A program made the position numbers and the translations under genes. From Sialis fuliginosa (taxonomy: Eukaryota > Arthropoda > Insecta > Megaloptera > Sialidae): a stretch of 64,000 nucleotides of DNA. The notes under the pieces are model-generated. The model saw only the letters and a program-made list of their open reading frames with translations. It had not been told where the DNA came from and searched no databases. This document shows positions 12,974 through 26,077 of this stretch, piece after piece (position 1 is the stretch's first letter; every line of letters starts with the position of its first letter). The stretch covers positions 24,682,151 through 24,746,150 of the forward strand of contig OY540814.1 of assembly GCA_961205875.1 (NCBI GenBank), in the 5' to 3' direction.

Positions 12974-12975
12974 TA

Positions 12976-14249
12976 TGAACCCTTATTTTTTATATCATTA
13001 ATTAATATAGTACTGTTTCCCATGCCTTCACCTTTGTTTATTTCGAAGACAGTTTTGTCATCGTGTAATAATTAAAATCTCATTTAAATCGGTTCAGTCG
13101 TAATTAATTGCTCAGCTCCTTGTAGTAGCCTAAACTAATTCTAGAATCTTAAGCAACAGTCAAACTATTATAGAAATCGGTTCAGTAGTTTTCGAATTAA
13201 GTCAAAAACTGAAAATGTTTTTATTATGTAAGTTTTGAAACCTCTGGTATTGTGTGTATTTAACTCAATTAAACTTGATGGCATGTTAATTAACTAACTG
13301 GATATGGAATAAAATCAAAAATAACGAATATTATTAAAGAATTATTCGCGGTTTAATAAATTCGCAAATTAGTATATCTGCTGTGTTTGTATAAACGAGT
13401 GAGCAATTACTGTAAAGTAGATTTTAATTCAGTGAGTAATCAAATACATCAACAAATATCAAAAACTAATTACTGAAACTTTATTGGGGGGTTCATTGAC
13501 TAGCCAAATTCATCCGTATCACAAATAATTGTAAATTATATATTATAGAACCTGTCAGGGGTTATTATAATGAAATTTTAGAGCTGCAGAATTTGAGCAA
13601 AAGTTATATTACCTGTAGAAAAAATAGAGGTGAAAATTAAAACTTTATATTTGAAATTTGAATGTGAAAACGAACATTATTGAACCAGTAACGGAATAAA
13701 ATCGTAAGTCGAGGATTAAAATATCTTTTAGTACTGCACAACTTAATTTTAGAACTGCACAAACAACCTTATTTATTTTTTATTTCTCCTCAAATGAACA
13801 AAAGTATGAATATCTTTTAGAACTGCACATTTGAATTTTAAAGCTGCACAAAAAATTTCTTCTCAAATGAACAAAAGTATATTAATTATATTTATTGAAT
13901 TATTTTAATAATAATGTAGATATAGTTTTTTTTATTATCATATCTGACAGGGGTCAGACGTTTTAGACCGCTATTAAGTATTTAATAATGAGTGTATCTA
14001 TTACAATAGTTTAATAAAAGGCCAGTCCATCCAAGCTATGTATACTGGTGAAACGTTCATCTAGAAATCCGTATTTTATATATTTTGTAACGAAGTATAT
14101 TTCTTATATTAAGAAAATATTATTTTCGTTATATTTATATAAAACAAGGATTCTTGGCCCAAGCTAATTTTTTACCTGTGTAGTAAGAATTAGTATACAA
14201 TACAATATAATACAAAATATTTATGCTTCATTTACCCATTCCATTCTAT
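12976..14249. other. no gene; short tandem duplication at 13710-13880
   Basis: Two copies of a ~95-bp unit contain ATCTTTTAG.ACTGCACA and TCAAATGAACAAAAGTAT. The phrase CTGACAGGGGTCA/CTGTCAGGGGTTA occurs on either side (13552, 13943). Otherwise AT-rich with nothing recognised. Confidence 0.45.
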
Positions 14250-15022
14250 GTAGGGTCAACTGGGGTAAAAGTGAAACAAAATACAAATCTTTAATGTTTT
14301 TTGACAGTTAACGATACAAATTCATACTAGATGCGCTTATGAATAACCATTTTAAATACTTACGTCATTTGAACTGTACGATACAACACGGACTTTTAAA
14401 ATGAAAAAAGTGTGTTTCATTTTTAACCTCTAATTTGGGAAAAAGTGAAACAGGTAAGGGAAAAAGTAAAGCAGGCCTCTGAAGAAAAGCTGCAAAGGTA
14501 ACTTTGATTTATCTTCTTTGTGACGAGTGTTTGTTATACAGAAAAAAATTTTAAGACTAATTTTTAATTATGATCAAAAAAAATCACTTAGAGGTATTTT
14601 TAAAACTAACAATTTATTAACTATTTATGGTATATATGCAACAGAATTATTAAAAAATATCAAAAGCAAAAAAGAAGAAAGGAAAATTGCAAATTATGAC
14701 TTTAGAGGTAGAATTCAAGAGATATACCATAAAACTACCTTTTATGAAAGATCTCCAGATTATATGTATAACAAACTTATAAACACTCTTCCTGGCATAT
14801 TAAAAACCTCAAAAACATACAAAATACATTTAAAGCAGTACTTCATAATGAAGGAACCATACAGCATTGCTGAGTGCTATTAGCTTAATTATTTTATATT
14901 GCAGTAAAAAAAAATGAAAAAGAATTTATATATTATGTATATATTTTTATTTATTTATGTATATTGTATACCACATATTGACGTTTTGTATACCTAACCA
15001 ATGGTCGAACATAACAAATAAA

Positions 15023-15073
<51 letters not shown>

Positions 15074-15242
15074 CAATGTGATATTTTAACTTTAATTAAT
15101 ATTTTCAGGTTGCTTTAACAAACCTTTAATGATGATGTCAGTTTTTATAATTCTCCTATAAGCAAATCAGTTTTTTAGTTTCAAGCTTGTTTCACTTTTA
15201 CCCCATTTTTTGGTGTTTAATATTTACCCCGCTCGACCCTAC
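14250..15242 (+). mobile_element. TIR element with a retrotransposon fragment inside
   Basis: Left end TAGGGTCAACTGGGGTAAAA followed by GTGAAACA, and right end TGTTTCACTTTTACCCC followed by CGCTCGACCCTA, are matching inverted ends. The interior is interrupted by the LINE fragment at 14518-15074. Confidence 0.6.
14518..15074 (+). pseudogene. 3' end of a non-LTR retrotransposon (CR1/Jockey-like reverse transcriptase C terminus)
   Basis: Open from 14527 to 14883, starting FVIQKKILRLIF, with FKTNNLLTIYGIYATELL and ending YSIAECY. This is the pattern (lQKkaiRiI ... iLTi..ly..EllkyLl) at the C terminus of many insect CR1/Jockey-clade ORF2 proteins. A 3' UTR with AATAAA leads into a (TTA)n tail at 15029-15074. 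Severely 5' truncated, as is typical of target-primed insertions. Clade assignment is tentative. Confidence 0.75.
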
Positions 15243-15439
15243 GTAATGTATTATTTTTTTTCTTCTAAAAACAATAAATTAGGAAATGTTATTGGACATG
15301 TGAAATTTACACTAAGGGCCACAAAATTTTCGAGTCCACCACTGGACACATTCATTTTACACGTAAATATTGATAAACCCATCTGTATCATCTCACATAT
15401 CCGTACATCAAACAAATAAATTGACCTGTCGTTCAGATT

Positions 15440-15770
15440 CCAGTCAGTTAATTACAGTCTTGTTAGCGAGCTAGCGAGTGGGCGGGGTTCTCATCCGTGG
15501 AAAAGAGGGGGCGGGGGTAAAGGGTTACACACACGCACTTACATACATATATACATACGTGCAAGTCAGATAGATGAACTGGAGTATTTGGACAGCGCGG
15601 GGGAAGACGGGGGTGATGGCGATTTCCGCTTCCACGTAAACAGACTCGCGACGGAAGTCAGCAGCAGCGCCGCCACGTGGCCGCTTGCGTCAACAAATCA
15701 TCGCACGGCAATAAAAAAAAACATCGTGCGTGTCTGGTACAGTGGTACAGTCCCATGCACATTTATATAA
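15440..15770 (+). promoter_or_regulatory. GC-rich patch, possible distal promoter or 5' exon
   Basis: Stands out by composition, with GC-rich runs such as GCGAGCTAGCGAGTGGGCGG and CAGCAGCGCCGCCACGTGG in surrounding AT-rich DNA. It contains TCAGTT (initiator-like, 15447) and a possible donor GGG|GTAAAG near 15514. It could be the fz2 promoter 26 kb upstream or a conserved enhancer. No protein supported. Confidence 0.3.
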
Positions 15771-15877
15771 ATGTATCATTTTATGTTGACAGTTTCACAA
15801 TAATTATTCATTTTTGAGACTTGTTTTTTACAATTTCTTACATTTTCAATATTATATATATTTATTACAATAATAAT

Positions 15878-16073
15878 TAGAGATTGGAAAAATAGTTGTT
15901 ATTTTCAATGAAATAGTTTACTACAGTAAAATAGTTGGAATAGTAGTTGCAAATAGTTGATTTCAAATTGTGTTCAATCAAACCAGTTTTCTGAAAACGG
16001 TGGAGATATGTAATAAAAATTACAATAAATGCATTTTTACGCAATAGTTGAAAAACTATTTTTCCAATCTCTA
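15878..16073 (+). mobile_element. hAT-type MITE family J, complete copy
   Basis: Ends TAGAGATTGGAAAAATAGTT and AACTATTTTTCCAATCTCTA are inverted repeats. ATAATAAT flanks both sides (15870-15877, 16074-16081), a perfect 8-bp duplication, though in low-complexity sequence. Second copy at 57489-57640. Confidence 0.8.
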
Positions 16074-16118
16074 ATAATAATATACTATATTTTTATTTAT
16101 TATATTACAATATTATAC

Positions 16119-16535
16119 TAAGACACTGATACCAGTCTTGGATATACCTCAGTGTTGGACACTTGTTTAATTAAATGTACTAAATCAGTAATATTTGTTG
16201 ATATTTGATTACTGCCAACACTAAAACTCTAAAACAGCTTAATTTGACGACAATCGGCCAATGGGTAAAATTGTGGACATTTAAACTAATTATTAGTGTA
16301 ATCTATTTGTTAATTATTTTGTTTCAAATAAGACTCTCTTTCTTTATTTTATAACTTTTTGTGTCATAGTACTTATCATTTTGCAATCGTTAGCAAGTGT
16401 CCATTACAGGTTTTACTTTATCCATTACTAGAGAAAAAACATAAACAAAATAAAATTAGGTACAAAAAATAATTTATGTAATAAAGAGGTACCTACTTGT
16501 TTTATGAGTAACATGAGTTCACGAGAATTACAAAA
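16119..16535 (-). repeat. MITE family B, reversed copy
   Basis: Opens TAAGACACTGATACCAGTCT and carries reversed family B landmarks such as GTACTTATCATTTTGCAATC and TTAGCAAGTGTCC. Right end is degenerate. Confidence 0.6.
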
Positions 16536-17909
16536 AAAGATGCCCATAATTTCCGAATTCTCGACAACTTTTTGGCAATTTGGGTAGACATTTTAAAAGG
16601 AATTCTGAAATATTATTGTAAAATAAACATTTTGATAAATGTTTCGATTTTATTAAATAATAATTAAATTCAATTTCAAACGGCTGTAATTTGTTTCCAC
16701 AAGGCCTATGGATGGGGACTTTTTTGTTCCTTTTTCCCTGCATTGCTTGGTTTCTTGGTTTATGCATTAATTTCTTCATTGTCTTTGGAAATATGCAACA
16801 AAATTGATTTTATTATTACAACAATTTATATTATATTATAATATATTAATATTATTTGTATTCGATCGATTTTTATATTATTATTGTAATTAGTTAATCG
16901 CTAAACCATATATTATATCTATACAATGTTAATTATAATGTTTTTCTATTGATTGAATAATAATTTTTTAAGGGGGTTCGTATTCCGGAAGTGATACTGT
17001 ATACGATACTGCTTTATTATGTTTACGTACGCACAATGTATGTAGGTATCCACTACTTGATAGTTGTGGTGAACGTGTTACTACTGCGGTTTTACGGCCA
17101 GTCTGTGTGTGTTTTCTTAAACACCAAATGCCTGCATTTGTTACAAATTAACAGTATTTCCCTGTTACCCAGATGTTCCTTGTTACTACAATAAAACTAG
17201 ATCATTTATTACGTCCAAAATCTGCTTGGTTTTATTTATATATGTTGTTATTAATTCCATTTATAAAGAGGTGAATGGTGCCCTAATTTCAGAAGAGACA
17301 TTAAAAAGGTGTGGGGAGGTATTTGACTCAGTTTAATTCCTCATTGCAATTTGACACTGATACCATATATTATTAATAACAGGGGTCAAAACTGATCAGT
17401 TTTGTCAGTTTTTTGGGTTTGGCACTCAAAGTTTTCACATTGGAGCCCTATTTATCGTGAAAAACTCACTATTTGACTTCAAAACGACACAATTACCGTG
17501 AAAAATATATTCAAATTATAAATAATGTTCTATTTTGTTTACTTATTTGTATTGTTTATTACCAACTTTTAGAAGATACTTTATGACATGATTGTAACGT
17601 ATGTATACGTGAACATATAAACAACATAATCTCACCCTAGCACTGGCTATGCCAAGTTCGGTGAGAAAAATTAACAAAAATTAACTGTAATGTTTGTTAC
17701 TTTTGTTATAAACATAATTAAAAGTGGGAAAGGGTTGGCTAGGGGGATGGTGGAGGCTAAAAATTATAAAAGTATTTTTTTAATACATAACACCTACATT
17801 TTTTAACTCGGTTCAAATAGTCAGTATTTTTAGATTTCTGTGTCAGTAAAATCAATATTTTTGAACACTATGTAATAATTATATTAATTTTAATTTATTT
17901 TTGTTACAG
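16536..17909. other. AT-rich DNA, nothing recognised
   Basis: No supported exon or repeat. Confidence 0.4.
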
Positions 17910-17938
17910 ATGATAGTATTGGAGTCATTTTAATTAAG
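17910..17938 (+). other. 29-nt exon-like unit, possibly untranslated
   Basis: A strong acceptor (tttatttttgttacag) is followed 29 nt later by a consensus donor AAG|GTGAGT. The insert begins ATG and reads MIVLESF before TAA, so as a 5' UTR exon it would add a short upstream ORF. It could belong to the fz2 leader. Confidence 0.25.
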
Positions 17939-17940
17939 GT

Positions 17941-18468
17941 GAGTTAAATTTCTAATATATTACATACTATTAAAAAAAACTCGTAAAATTTAACATATTT
18001 AATAAACAACCATAAAATATTTAATCTAAATACATTCTATAATCAATCAACAAACTCAAAAAGTAGTAGCGGTCTTCTTTAAGAATCAAAAAAATACCCA
18101 ATTTATTGATATTAACATTATCTTTAACTGCGAATAATAATTAATCGTATGCTATCAATTGAAAAATTCCTGAATATATTACATCGCAAATATAAATTTA
18201 GGTTATCAAAAACAACATACTTAAGTAGATTGCGACCAGTTTGGCTACAAGGTACTTAAGTACGGTGTGGGAGGAAGAAAAAGAATTCTACCTACTTATA
18301 GAGGCTGCTGCTAAATTTAACCTGAATAGTAAACAGAAAAAGTGTGACATGATAACGTGTCCATTTGTTTAGAGTCCGTGTCCTGATAAAAAAACTGGAT
18401 CGTTAAGCCAGTGTTTAAACAAACTTAATGAATATGTACAACCATAAAAAGTCGTCCGTTTGTTTAAC
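17941..18468. other. AT-rich DNA, nothing recognised
   Basis: No supported exon or repeat. Confidence 0.4.
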
Positions 18469-18469
18469 T

Positions 18470-19021
18470 GTAAGGCTAGTTTCACACGATTACTTACGTT
18501 TTACCTTTTAGACAATATTTAGTTACTAATACATTTTTCTTGATTCTTTATTATGAAATTAATTTTATTTTGCTAGAAAAAAGTTCAGTAGTTGTTGTAA
18601 AAATAATGGTACTATGGGTTTCAGAAGTCGTCTGTCACTTTGAAGGTAAGAATCGCTTACAACAGATTCAAAAATATTAAGACAAACATCATCGGTTATC
18701 TTTTTTTAGGGCGGAACTTTATTAATTAATTTTATATCAAGTTTAACATATTTAAATACTAAAATTCGGAATATCAAATATCTATTATCATAAAAGGAGC
18801 CTACTAAGTTTGTGATAAGCGAATTTGAATGAAAACTGGTCGACCACTTCTGCATGCGACTCTGCATATGTATTTTAGAAAAGTATTTATTTAAAGCATA
18901 GATAATAGATAGTATTGAAATTATTTATATTTATACTATTTAGAGTTATAAATCGAAAAAAAGATAAGAAACACGAGCTATTTAGTTGTTGCATTTTATG
19001 GTAGTGTGAAACCAGCCTAAG
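18470..19021 (+). mobile_element. TIR element, ~550 bp
   Basis: Ends AAGGCTAGTTTCACAC (18472) and GTGTGAAACCAGCCTAAG are inverted repeats of about 16 bp. The interior is noncoding; an ATG-initiated stretch at 18605-18647 (MVLWVSEVVCHFEG) ends in a donor-like GTAAGA but lies wholly within the element. Confidence 0.65.
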
Positions 19022-19261
19022 AATGCGACAAGAGTGTGTATGTATGTGAAAGACAGGATGTTTTTAAATTTTATTAACGTTGGTGAACTTTTATGGGGAA
19101 TTTTTATGTTTTACATAATATAATTAGCATATTTTATTACGGCCTTTTTGTCAATTAATTCTAATATGACATGTTGCTTATCTTAAATGGTTTATTTAAT
19201 AAATTAAGATATTAATTTTATTAAATATATATTTTATACAAAATAAAATAATAATTCTTCT

Positions 19262-19610
19262 TATCCACATACTAATACAAAAATAACTATGTATGTCTAT
19301 TTGTTACCTTTTCACCAATACTGATGAAATTCGACAGGGAGATAGCTTCTTTAAAGCCCCCTGCAGGCGCCATTTTTTATTTAGAAAAAAATAAGAAAGA
19401 GGGTCAAATTCCGCTAGTTTGGTTATATATTTTGTCATGCCACATACCTTGGTATAAAAAAAATATTCTTTTTTACCTAGTTTTAGCTTCTTTGCGCCCA
19501 CCTAAAAAATTATTTTTTCAACAAATTTGTACATCATTTTACATGTTCAGTAAAAATTTTTGCTTTGGGTGAATAACACGGACGGACGGACAGACGACAA
19601 AGTAAGATTA
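19262..19610 (+). repeat. divergent family C repeat
   Basis: Contains ACCTTTTCACCAATACTGAT and GAAATTCGACAGGGAGATAG, resembling the core of other family C copies, and ends in CACGGACGGACGGACAGACG. Confidence 0.45.
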
Positions 19611-19665
19611 ATAGGGTTACTTCTGCATCTCTTATAAATTTTCCTTTACTATTAATTTAAAACAC

Positions 19666-19893
19666 TTATCAATATTTTAACTACTTGACATAATATACGC
19701 AAAAAATGGCAATCTTTCTTAAAAAACTTAAAACTGATCATATATTCATAATATATTAAAAATGTACCAATCTGATTTCCAAGTAATTATCAATATTTTA
19801 ACTATTTGGCATAATATACGCAAAAAATGGCAACCTTGCTTAAAACTGTTCATATAATATATTAAAAATGTACCAATCTGATTTCCAAGTAAA
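19666..19893 (+). repeat. two-copy tandem duplication, ~115 bp
   Basis: Units share TTATCAATATTTTAACTA, ATAATATACGCAAAAAATGG and ATGTACCAATCTGATTTCCA. Confidence 0.75.
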
Positions 19894-20060
19894 GATAATT
19901 TCGCCACCAGTCGTCTGTGTGTTTTTTACAAAATGAAATATCGCACGTTCTAAATGACAGTCGGGTATTTATTGTTCTCGTACAGCTCGCAAAACATATA
20001 TGTATCTGCAGATGCAGTTCGCAACTTCAACCTTGCATCTTGGAAAGAGTCATCCGTGCC

Positions 20061-20755
20061 ACTACCATAGAGTACGTTTACACAGCGCCGTTATACCGGT
20101 TTTACTATAACCGATGTAGTTAAACCGTTTCAAGTGGTGCTGTTTACACATACGAGAATAAGTGACGCCATTTTGAAATATTGATATACCAAATCGAAAG
20201 TAGTGAATAATCACAATCTGATAAAAAATAAATACTATGAATATATTCACCTTATTGTTAGTTGGATGTTGAAAAATACTCACTTTATAATCATTTAAAC
20301 AAAACACAAAAACTTATCTGAAAAGTAGAAATTTCGTTTTTCGGTCACAGTCAGTCACAGAGTACGTTTACACAGCGCCGTTATTCCGGTTTTATTATAA
20401 CCGATGTAGTTAAACCGTTTCAAGTGGTGCTGTTTACACATACGAGAATAAGTGACGTCAGCTGGAATTATAATTTCGATTTGAAATACGCTATAAGTTC
20501 GATGGTGTACCAACAAGAAATCTCAAAAATATTTCGTCTCTTTTATGTCCCACGAATCACGTTTCTTTTGTTTTCCATCTCTTCGTCTCAGGTGTTTTAA
20601 CCATACATATTTTAACTGACGACGCTTTTTCAAATGTTAATGCGAAGTACATTACGATGAAATCCCTATACTTATATTTTTTGAGGTTGGCTAAAAAGGT
20701 ATAACTATGTCCATGCAGTTTACACGCATTTTTATTCCTGCTCTATTCCGGTTTT
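20061..20755 (+). mobile_element. composite TIR element family E (inverted partner at 50170-50882)
   Basis: AGAGTACGTTTACACAGCGC occurs at 20070 and again at 20358, both followed by CCGGTTTTA.TATAACCGAT. The span from CATTTTGAAATATTGATATA through CTATTCCGG is the reverse complement of 50303-50882. Noncoding; class not recognised. Confidence 0.75.
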
Positions 20756-22029
20756 TTTATCACTAATAATGCAATTATTAACGTAGAAATCAAGGAAGAA
20801 ATATGTATGTTTATGGCTATTTTTGAAAAAATATCGTAGAGTAAATTCTATTATTTTTTTTATTGTAGATTTTTTTACGTACTTTCTTTTTAAACATACA
20901 CCAAAATCTGTTAAAAGTTAATTTTTGGGTACTGATTATACATTGTTAATGATAATTAATAATTTTACTATACGAATTTGGAGAGTTTGAAAGTTACATA
21001 CTTTAAAAAATATATAGGGTGTTTCAAAAAAAAATTATTATTTATTACAGCAATAATGAGGGTTCTACTAGTGTACTCTCTACTTCATTCTATGTATCTT
21101 GACCACGACATTCTTTTGCATCTATTTTCTGTGTGCAACAGTAGCACTAAGGTCTGCGGTCAAGTCGACGGGGGAGAATATTTATGTGCACGATGGCCAG
21201 ACAGATAAGGTCCGGGCATTGTCGCACACATGAAACGGGATTCTGCAAATCCGTGGGGTACTGAGATAACACACATATACACACACGCACAGCAAGAAAG
21301 ATTGTTATTGTTGTCCACTGTAGCTTTTATTTACTAAAGCGATTTGTTGCAACGTAATGGAGATTGAAATTAATGTGCTTTATCGGAATACTTATTAAAT
21401 GGCCCGTATTATGTTTTATTTGTGGCTCGTGTTTATTTTAAAAACTGCCAACTTTGAATTTTTGTATTTATAAGTATCAATAATTTTCAATTATTATGTA
21501 AAATAATAATAACTGTACAAAAACCATTATTTGATTCTAGAGTCGAAATCGCTACCTTTAAACCCAAAATTGGTGCGATTCCACAGCCCTGCCTTCTATA
21601 AAAACCAATATATTTAAAAATGTAAAGTAATTATAAGAATAAATATTTATCCAGCCCTCTTAAAAAAAATACAGATCACAAATCTCTTCTTTCTGTAAAT
21701 AACATCAAAAATCCCGACATTATCTGTTGTGTTTAATGAAAATATATAACAAAATGATTTCACCGAACGTATTTAAAAAGGGGGGAGGTAATGAAGCATT
21801 AAATCCACCCTCGCAGATGTAAAAATCTGATGTATAAGTGCATTTTGATGCACTTATCAAAGTGTGACTACTTCATATTGATGCTACACCACTACAGACG
21901 AATCGAAGAAGATGTGGTGGTGTGTGGGGTGGATGGGTGAACGGGGGTCTACACAAATATGCCTCGAGCTGTATGAATCAGTGGTGGTTCTGGTTGTTTG
22001 AGTTTTATTCCGATATATTTTATATCTAT
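20756..22029. other. no gene recognised
   Basis: Mixed composition with an AC-rich tract at 21270-21290; no splice-supported reading frame. Confidence 0.4.
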
Positions 22030-22170
22030 ACATAGTATAAAACAATCTCTCGCCGCGTCTGTCTGTCTATGTACTATTTTCTCAGTAACTACTGAACGGA
22101 TTTTATTCCGGTTTTCACTAATGGATAGAGTGTTTCACGAAGAAGGTTTAGATGTACATATATATAATAG
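22030..22170 (+). repeat. short interspersed repeat family D
   Basis: TTTCTCAGTAACTACTGAAC, GGATTTTATTCCGGTTTTCA and GAAGGTTTAGATGTA recur at 30133-30225 and, reversed, at 38565-38700. Confidence 0.65.
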
Positions 22171-24400
22171 ATACAGTAGAACTTCTTGAAATCGACCAGC
22201 TATGGTTACTAAAAAACTGGTCAGTTACTATGTAAATGGTATTTTAGCAAAAAAAAAAAAATTATGTTACGGACCGACACTGGATCCGAATCCTTACGAG
22301 TGTTTGATGACTAATGCTCCGGCCCCCCATTTCTCAAATAAATTTCACACTAATTGACGTTGAACCCCCTCGGGATTACTCGAGTTGTTTCGGGGTGGGG
22401 GCAGCGCTCGTCTTCGCGAACTAGATCAAAGGTGACTTGATGAGTTAGGGCAAATCCTATTTCGTATTTTGTGGGAGATTTGTTACTTATTCCCGAGAAA
22501 GAAATGCTACTTTTAGGAAGAGAGAATCCTGTGTAGGCTCGTCAACTTAAAAGATTAAATGAATATTTTATATATGATGTGGATAAAATTAAGTATTGGA
22601 AACAGTATTTACTCTAGAAGGGGGAGGGACTTACCGTATTTCTTTGATTTCTCCTCTGTTTTAATAGAGAGATAAAATTTCAATGTAACGGGTAAAAATG
22701 CAAATTATAAAATTAAATTTTAGTTCCAAAAAAAGGTGTAGATAAAATAAATTAGATTTTTATTTATGTATACTAAAATATCCATTTTGACCATGATGTC
22801 TGTGTGTCTGTCTATCGATCTGTAGACTCAAAAACGATAAATCATGGAAGGTTGCGAAATTTTTATTTTCTTCTGGGAAGAAAACCTACTATTTTTGAAA
22901 TGATGGTGATGCGAATTAGAGAAAAATGTTTTAGATAAAAATTGTAAAGAATATGTAATTTATGTCCCGTTCATTTTATTCTATCTTTTATCATTTAGCC
23001 ATTTTTATATAGAAGCACATAGTACGTATAAGAAAGTCTCATGTAAGCGTTTTTGATGGAATAACCCATTTATGTCTACCTTAAACCTAAAATTACATCA
23101 ATCATAATATATAATACGTTATTTTTGACGGAATAATCCACGTATTTTACAAAACAACCAATAAAACATAAATTAATAAAAAAAATCAATTTCATAGAAA
23201 ACCCTTTGCGATAAAAATATTTCATAAACTCCGTTTTGAAGGTCTGTTCGTTGTATCCGTTAATCCGGTCAGGTCTGTTCCGCGATACGGGGATTAACAG
23301 CTCAGAGTGCGCTGTAATTACTGTGATGCGTCGCTCGCCGCAAAACTTCTTCTCAATGGGGCGAAATGAGCCGTGCTTAATTGGATTTTAAATTAAACTA
23401 TTTTTAATAAACACGAGCGAACACATAATGTCACCATTATGCGTCAAGAAAGAGTTGGGGAAAGGAGGGGGGGGGGGCAGTAAAAACAGGGCTGTACTCT
23501 GTTTATGATTGGTATACGGAATTTTTAATCTACGAAGGGTTATACGTTTGGCATGTACACTTGTATGTGTGTTTGTTTGTTACCTCGTATCTCACTCTCT
23601 TAATTTTACTCAGAGATGTTTATGTACTTTATTTTAATGGCTGTAATTACAAAAAATTTCAATAATTGAAAATTAAACTGCTAACAAAAAAATTTACTCA
23701 TTCAGAGGAGGTAATATTATGATATTTTTTGTATCTCTATAATTTTCCAATTAATATTTAATTTTTATAAATTTAACTAATCTTAATTTTTGACCAGTTT
23801 CACGAAAGATAGTTACCTACAGTTTATCTCTTCTTTCAGAACATAAAACAAGTAAAATTTATTTCTATAAAAAAACTTTTAAAAAAACATATATTCCCAT
23901 AATTAAGATAAGTTTATGAAAACACATCTTAAATAAACTTGACGGATATACAGATTGCGTAAACAGAAGCGAAGAGACCTTTCATAGGAGGGATGCATTT
24001 GACATATTTTAATTACGGAAGCGGTAATTAAAGTTTTATAAGATTTTATCAAAAGAAATTAAATTCCTCGTGTATAAATGAATGGTCGCGTAATTATAGG
24101 GACAATGGGGATTATAGAAATATGGAAATTACATTTCTTTTGTCGCACGTTTTGAGTGAATTTATATAACGAAATATGAACGCTTAGTTTGTTGTGAAAT
24201 TATGTGGTCTGATGGTTGTGAAAAGGAAAAAAGGATCTGTGACAGATTATTTTATTATTTAAAATGAATCCATGGGCTTTAGGGGAAGGGAGGGGGGGAG
24301 ATCCATTTAGGCAGCCGAAATTAAACGAATTTTAAAGATTTTTTAAATTTTATGTGCATAATAATATGTTTGTTATAATTTTCAAAAATATTTTTTTATT
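22171..24400. other. no gene; one complex-sequence patch
   Basis: Begins with a pogo-like end (CAGTAGAACTTCTTGAAATC at 22182). 22270-22510 and 23210-23420 are more complex and GC-richer than average and could be conserved noncoding DNA; G-runs near 23465 and 24292. Confidence 0.35.
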
Positions 24401-24700
24401 GTCCGGTATTAAAAAAGGAGCTAGCAAATTTGCTAGCTAGCAAGCACTTTCAAATGGGGTATTAATTCTGTGATAGTATCTATGGATTAGCTATGGAATT
24501 TAGAGCAGTGACACTTCAACGTATTGTAACACAGTTGACGATTCTGACCGTACAAAATAATTTTCATAATATCGCCAATGTTTTAATAAAATTGTCCAAC
24601 AAATCATGAAACTAAAAGAGAACTGTCAGATAGGTTAGAAACCTCATTTTAAAGTGCTTGCTAGCTAGCAAATTTTGCTAGCTCGTTTATAATACCGGAC
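24401..24700 (+). mobile_element. 300-bp MITE with palindrome-rich TIRs (family I)
   Basis: Starts GTCCGGTATT and ends AATACCGGAC, with about 49-bp arms containing TTGCTAGCTAGCAAGCACTT, itself partly palindromic. A degenerate relative lies at 59838-59930. Confidence 0.8.
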
Positions 24701-26077
24701 ATATTTCTTTTTTTCTTTTTAAAAATGGCGGCTGTACGACAGTTGCTTTAGAGACGATTGCTAAAAGTCCAAAAATCGACATTTTTTCAGGTGGTCTTAA
24801 ACTTCTGCAGGGTAGTGAAAATTCTATAAATAGTACGTGTTTGAAAAAAAAAACGTTCGATTTTTAATTAAATTTTTACTATATTTGTTAGTGAAAATTT
24901 GGCTCTCTCCCTCTAAAAAAAAATCCTGATTACGCGACTGTTGAAATTGTATTTTACTGATTGACCATTGTATATTTGTGTATGCAAAGACACATTTAGA
25001 CAGATTGCCGGTAAAACATGATTCCATGAGTGCACATATGTATTTATCCAGAGTCACGTTACTGAAATACTTAAACAAACACGTCTAAACATGCTTTTAG
25101 TGCATGAATCACGTTCTGTTGTAACTCGATCAAACGGCGATGGGACAATAACACGTGTTCCTTTTCTCGCGAAACAATCACTACAGGGTTGAATACAAAC
25201 GTGTTTAATAAGTGCATTCATCCCCCTTATTAAAAATACTACTTCAATTTAAAAAAAAAAAATGTCAAGTGCGAGACGAGTTTTGCGTATTAGTGTTCCG
25301 TACAGTAGAGTTTTTCAATTTATTGATTTTTTTTATTTTGAATGGCACTTGTGAGTAGGATGGTCTCAGGTTTTCACCCGGAGTTTCGAGTTTCGGTGTA
25401 ATTTTTTCGGATTTTGTAATAATGATGACGACTAAAACAAAAGATCGTCAAAAAATAGCAGGGGGCGCAATAGTGACGATTAGGAATTTAAAACAAAAAT
25501 AAAAAAGATAAAATTTAAAAAAAGGGGTATTCATTTTATTGTCAGGGTTTACAAAAAACTAAAATCTGGTCACCCTACTCATGAGATTAGATAACACAAA
25601 ATTCACAGTTTACAAATTCAGCAAACGATTCTAATTTTGTATTACCTACGTACATAGATTATAATTTTAAACTATTTTTACAAAAAAAGTTTTTTTTTTT
25701 AATATTTTTCTTACTGTTACTTTCGAAAATATGGAGAGAGAATAAAATATTTTCATTTTTTTTTTTAATTTGTTAAAAAGACAGATTTATTATTTTAATG
25801 ATAGAATTGACAGTATATTATTTGATAACGTCTTTCCATTCAATTTACAACCTATTTGGCGACATTCCGGCATCCGTCGGTGACTACATACTTCAATAAT
25901 TGATTTTCTTATTATTAAATAATTGATAAGTGAAAAATCAGTTGAGAAATAAAATACGCACACAAAAATATTTATTTATTTATTTTAATAAGTACCCAGA
26001 AATCTGCGACCTATCTATTCTAGATTTTTTTGTATTACTTCCCCGATAATTTCGACAGCAACGCCCTTTACAATACC
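24701..26077. other. AT-rich DNA, nothing recognised
   Basis: No supported exon or repeat. Confidence 0.4.

Noticed and set aside
18605-18647. ATG-led stretch ending in GTAAGA
   Set aside because: Lies wholly inside a TIR element and has no partner exon.
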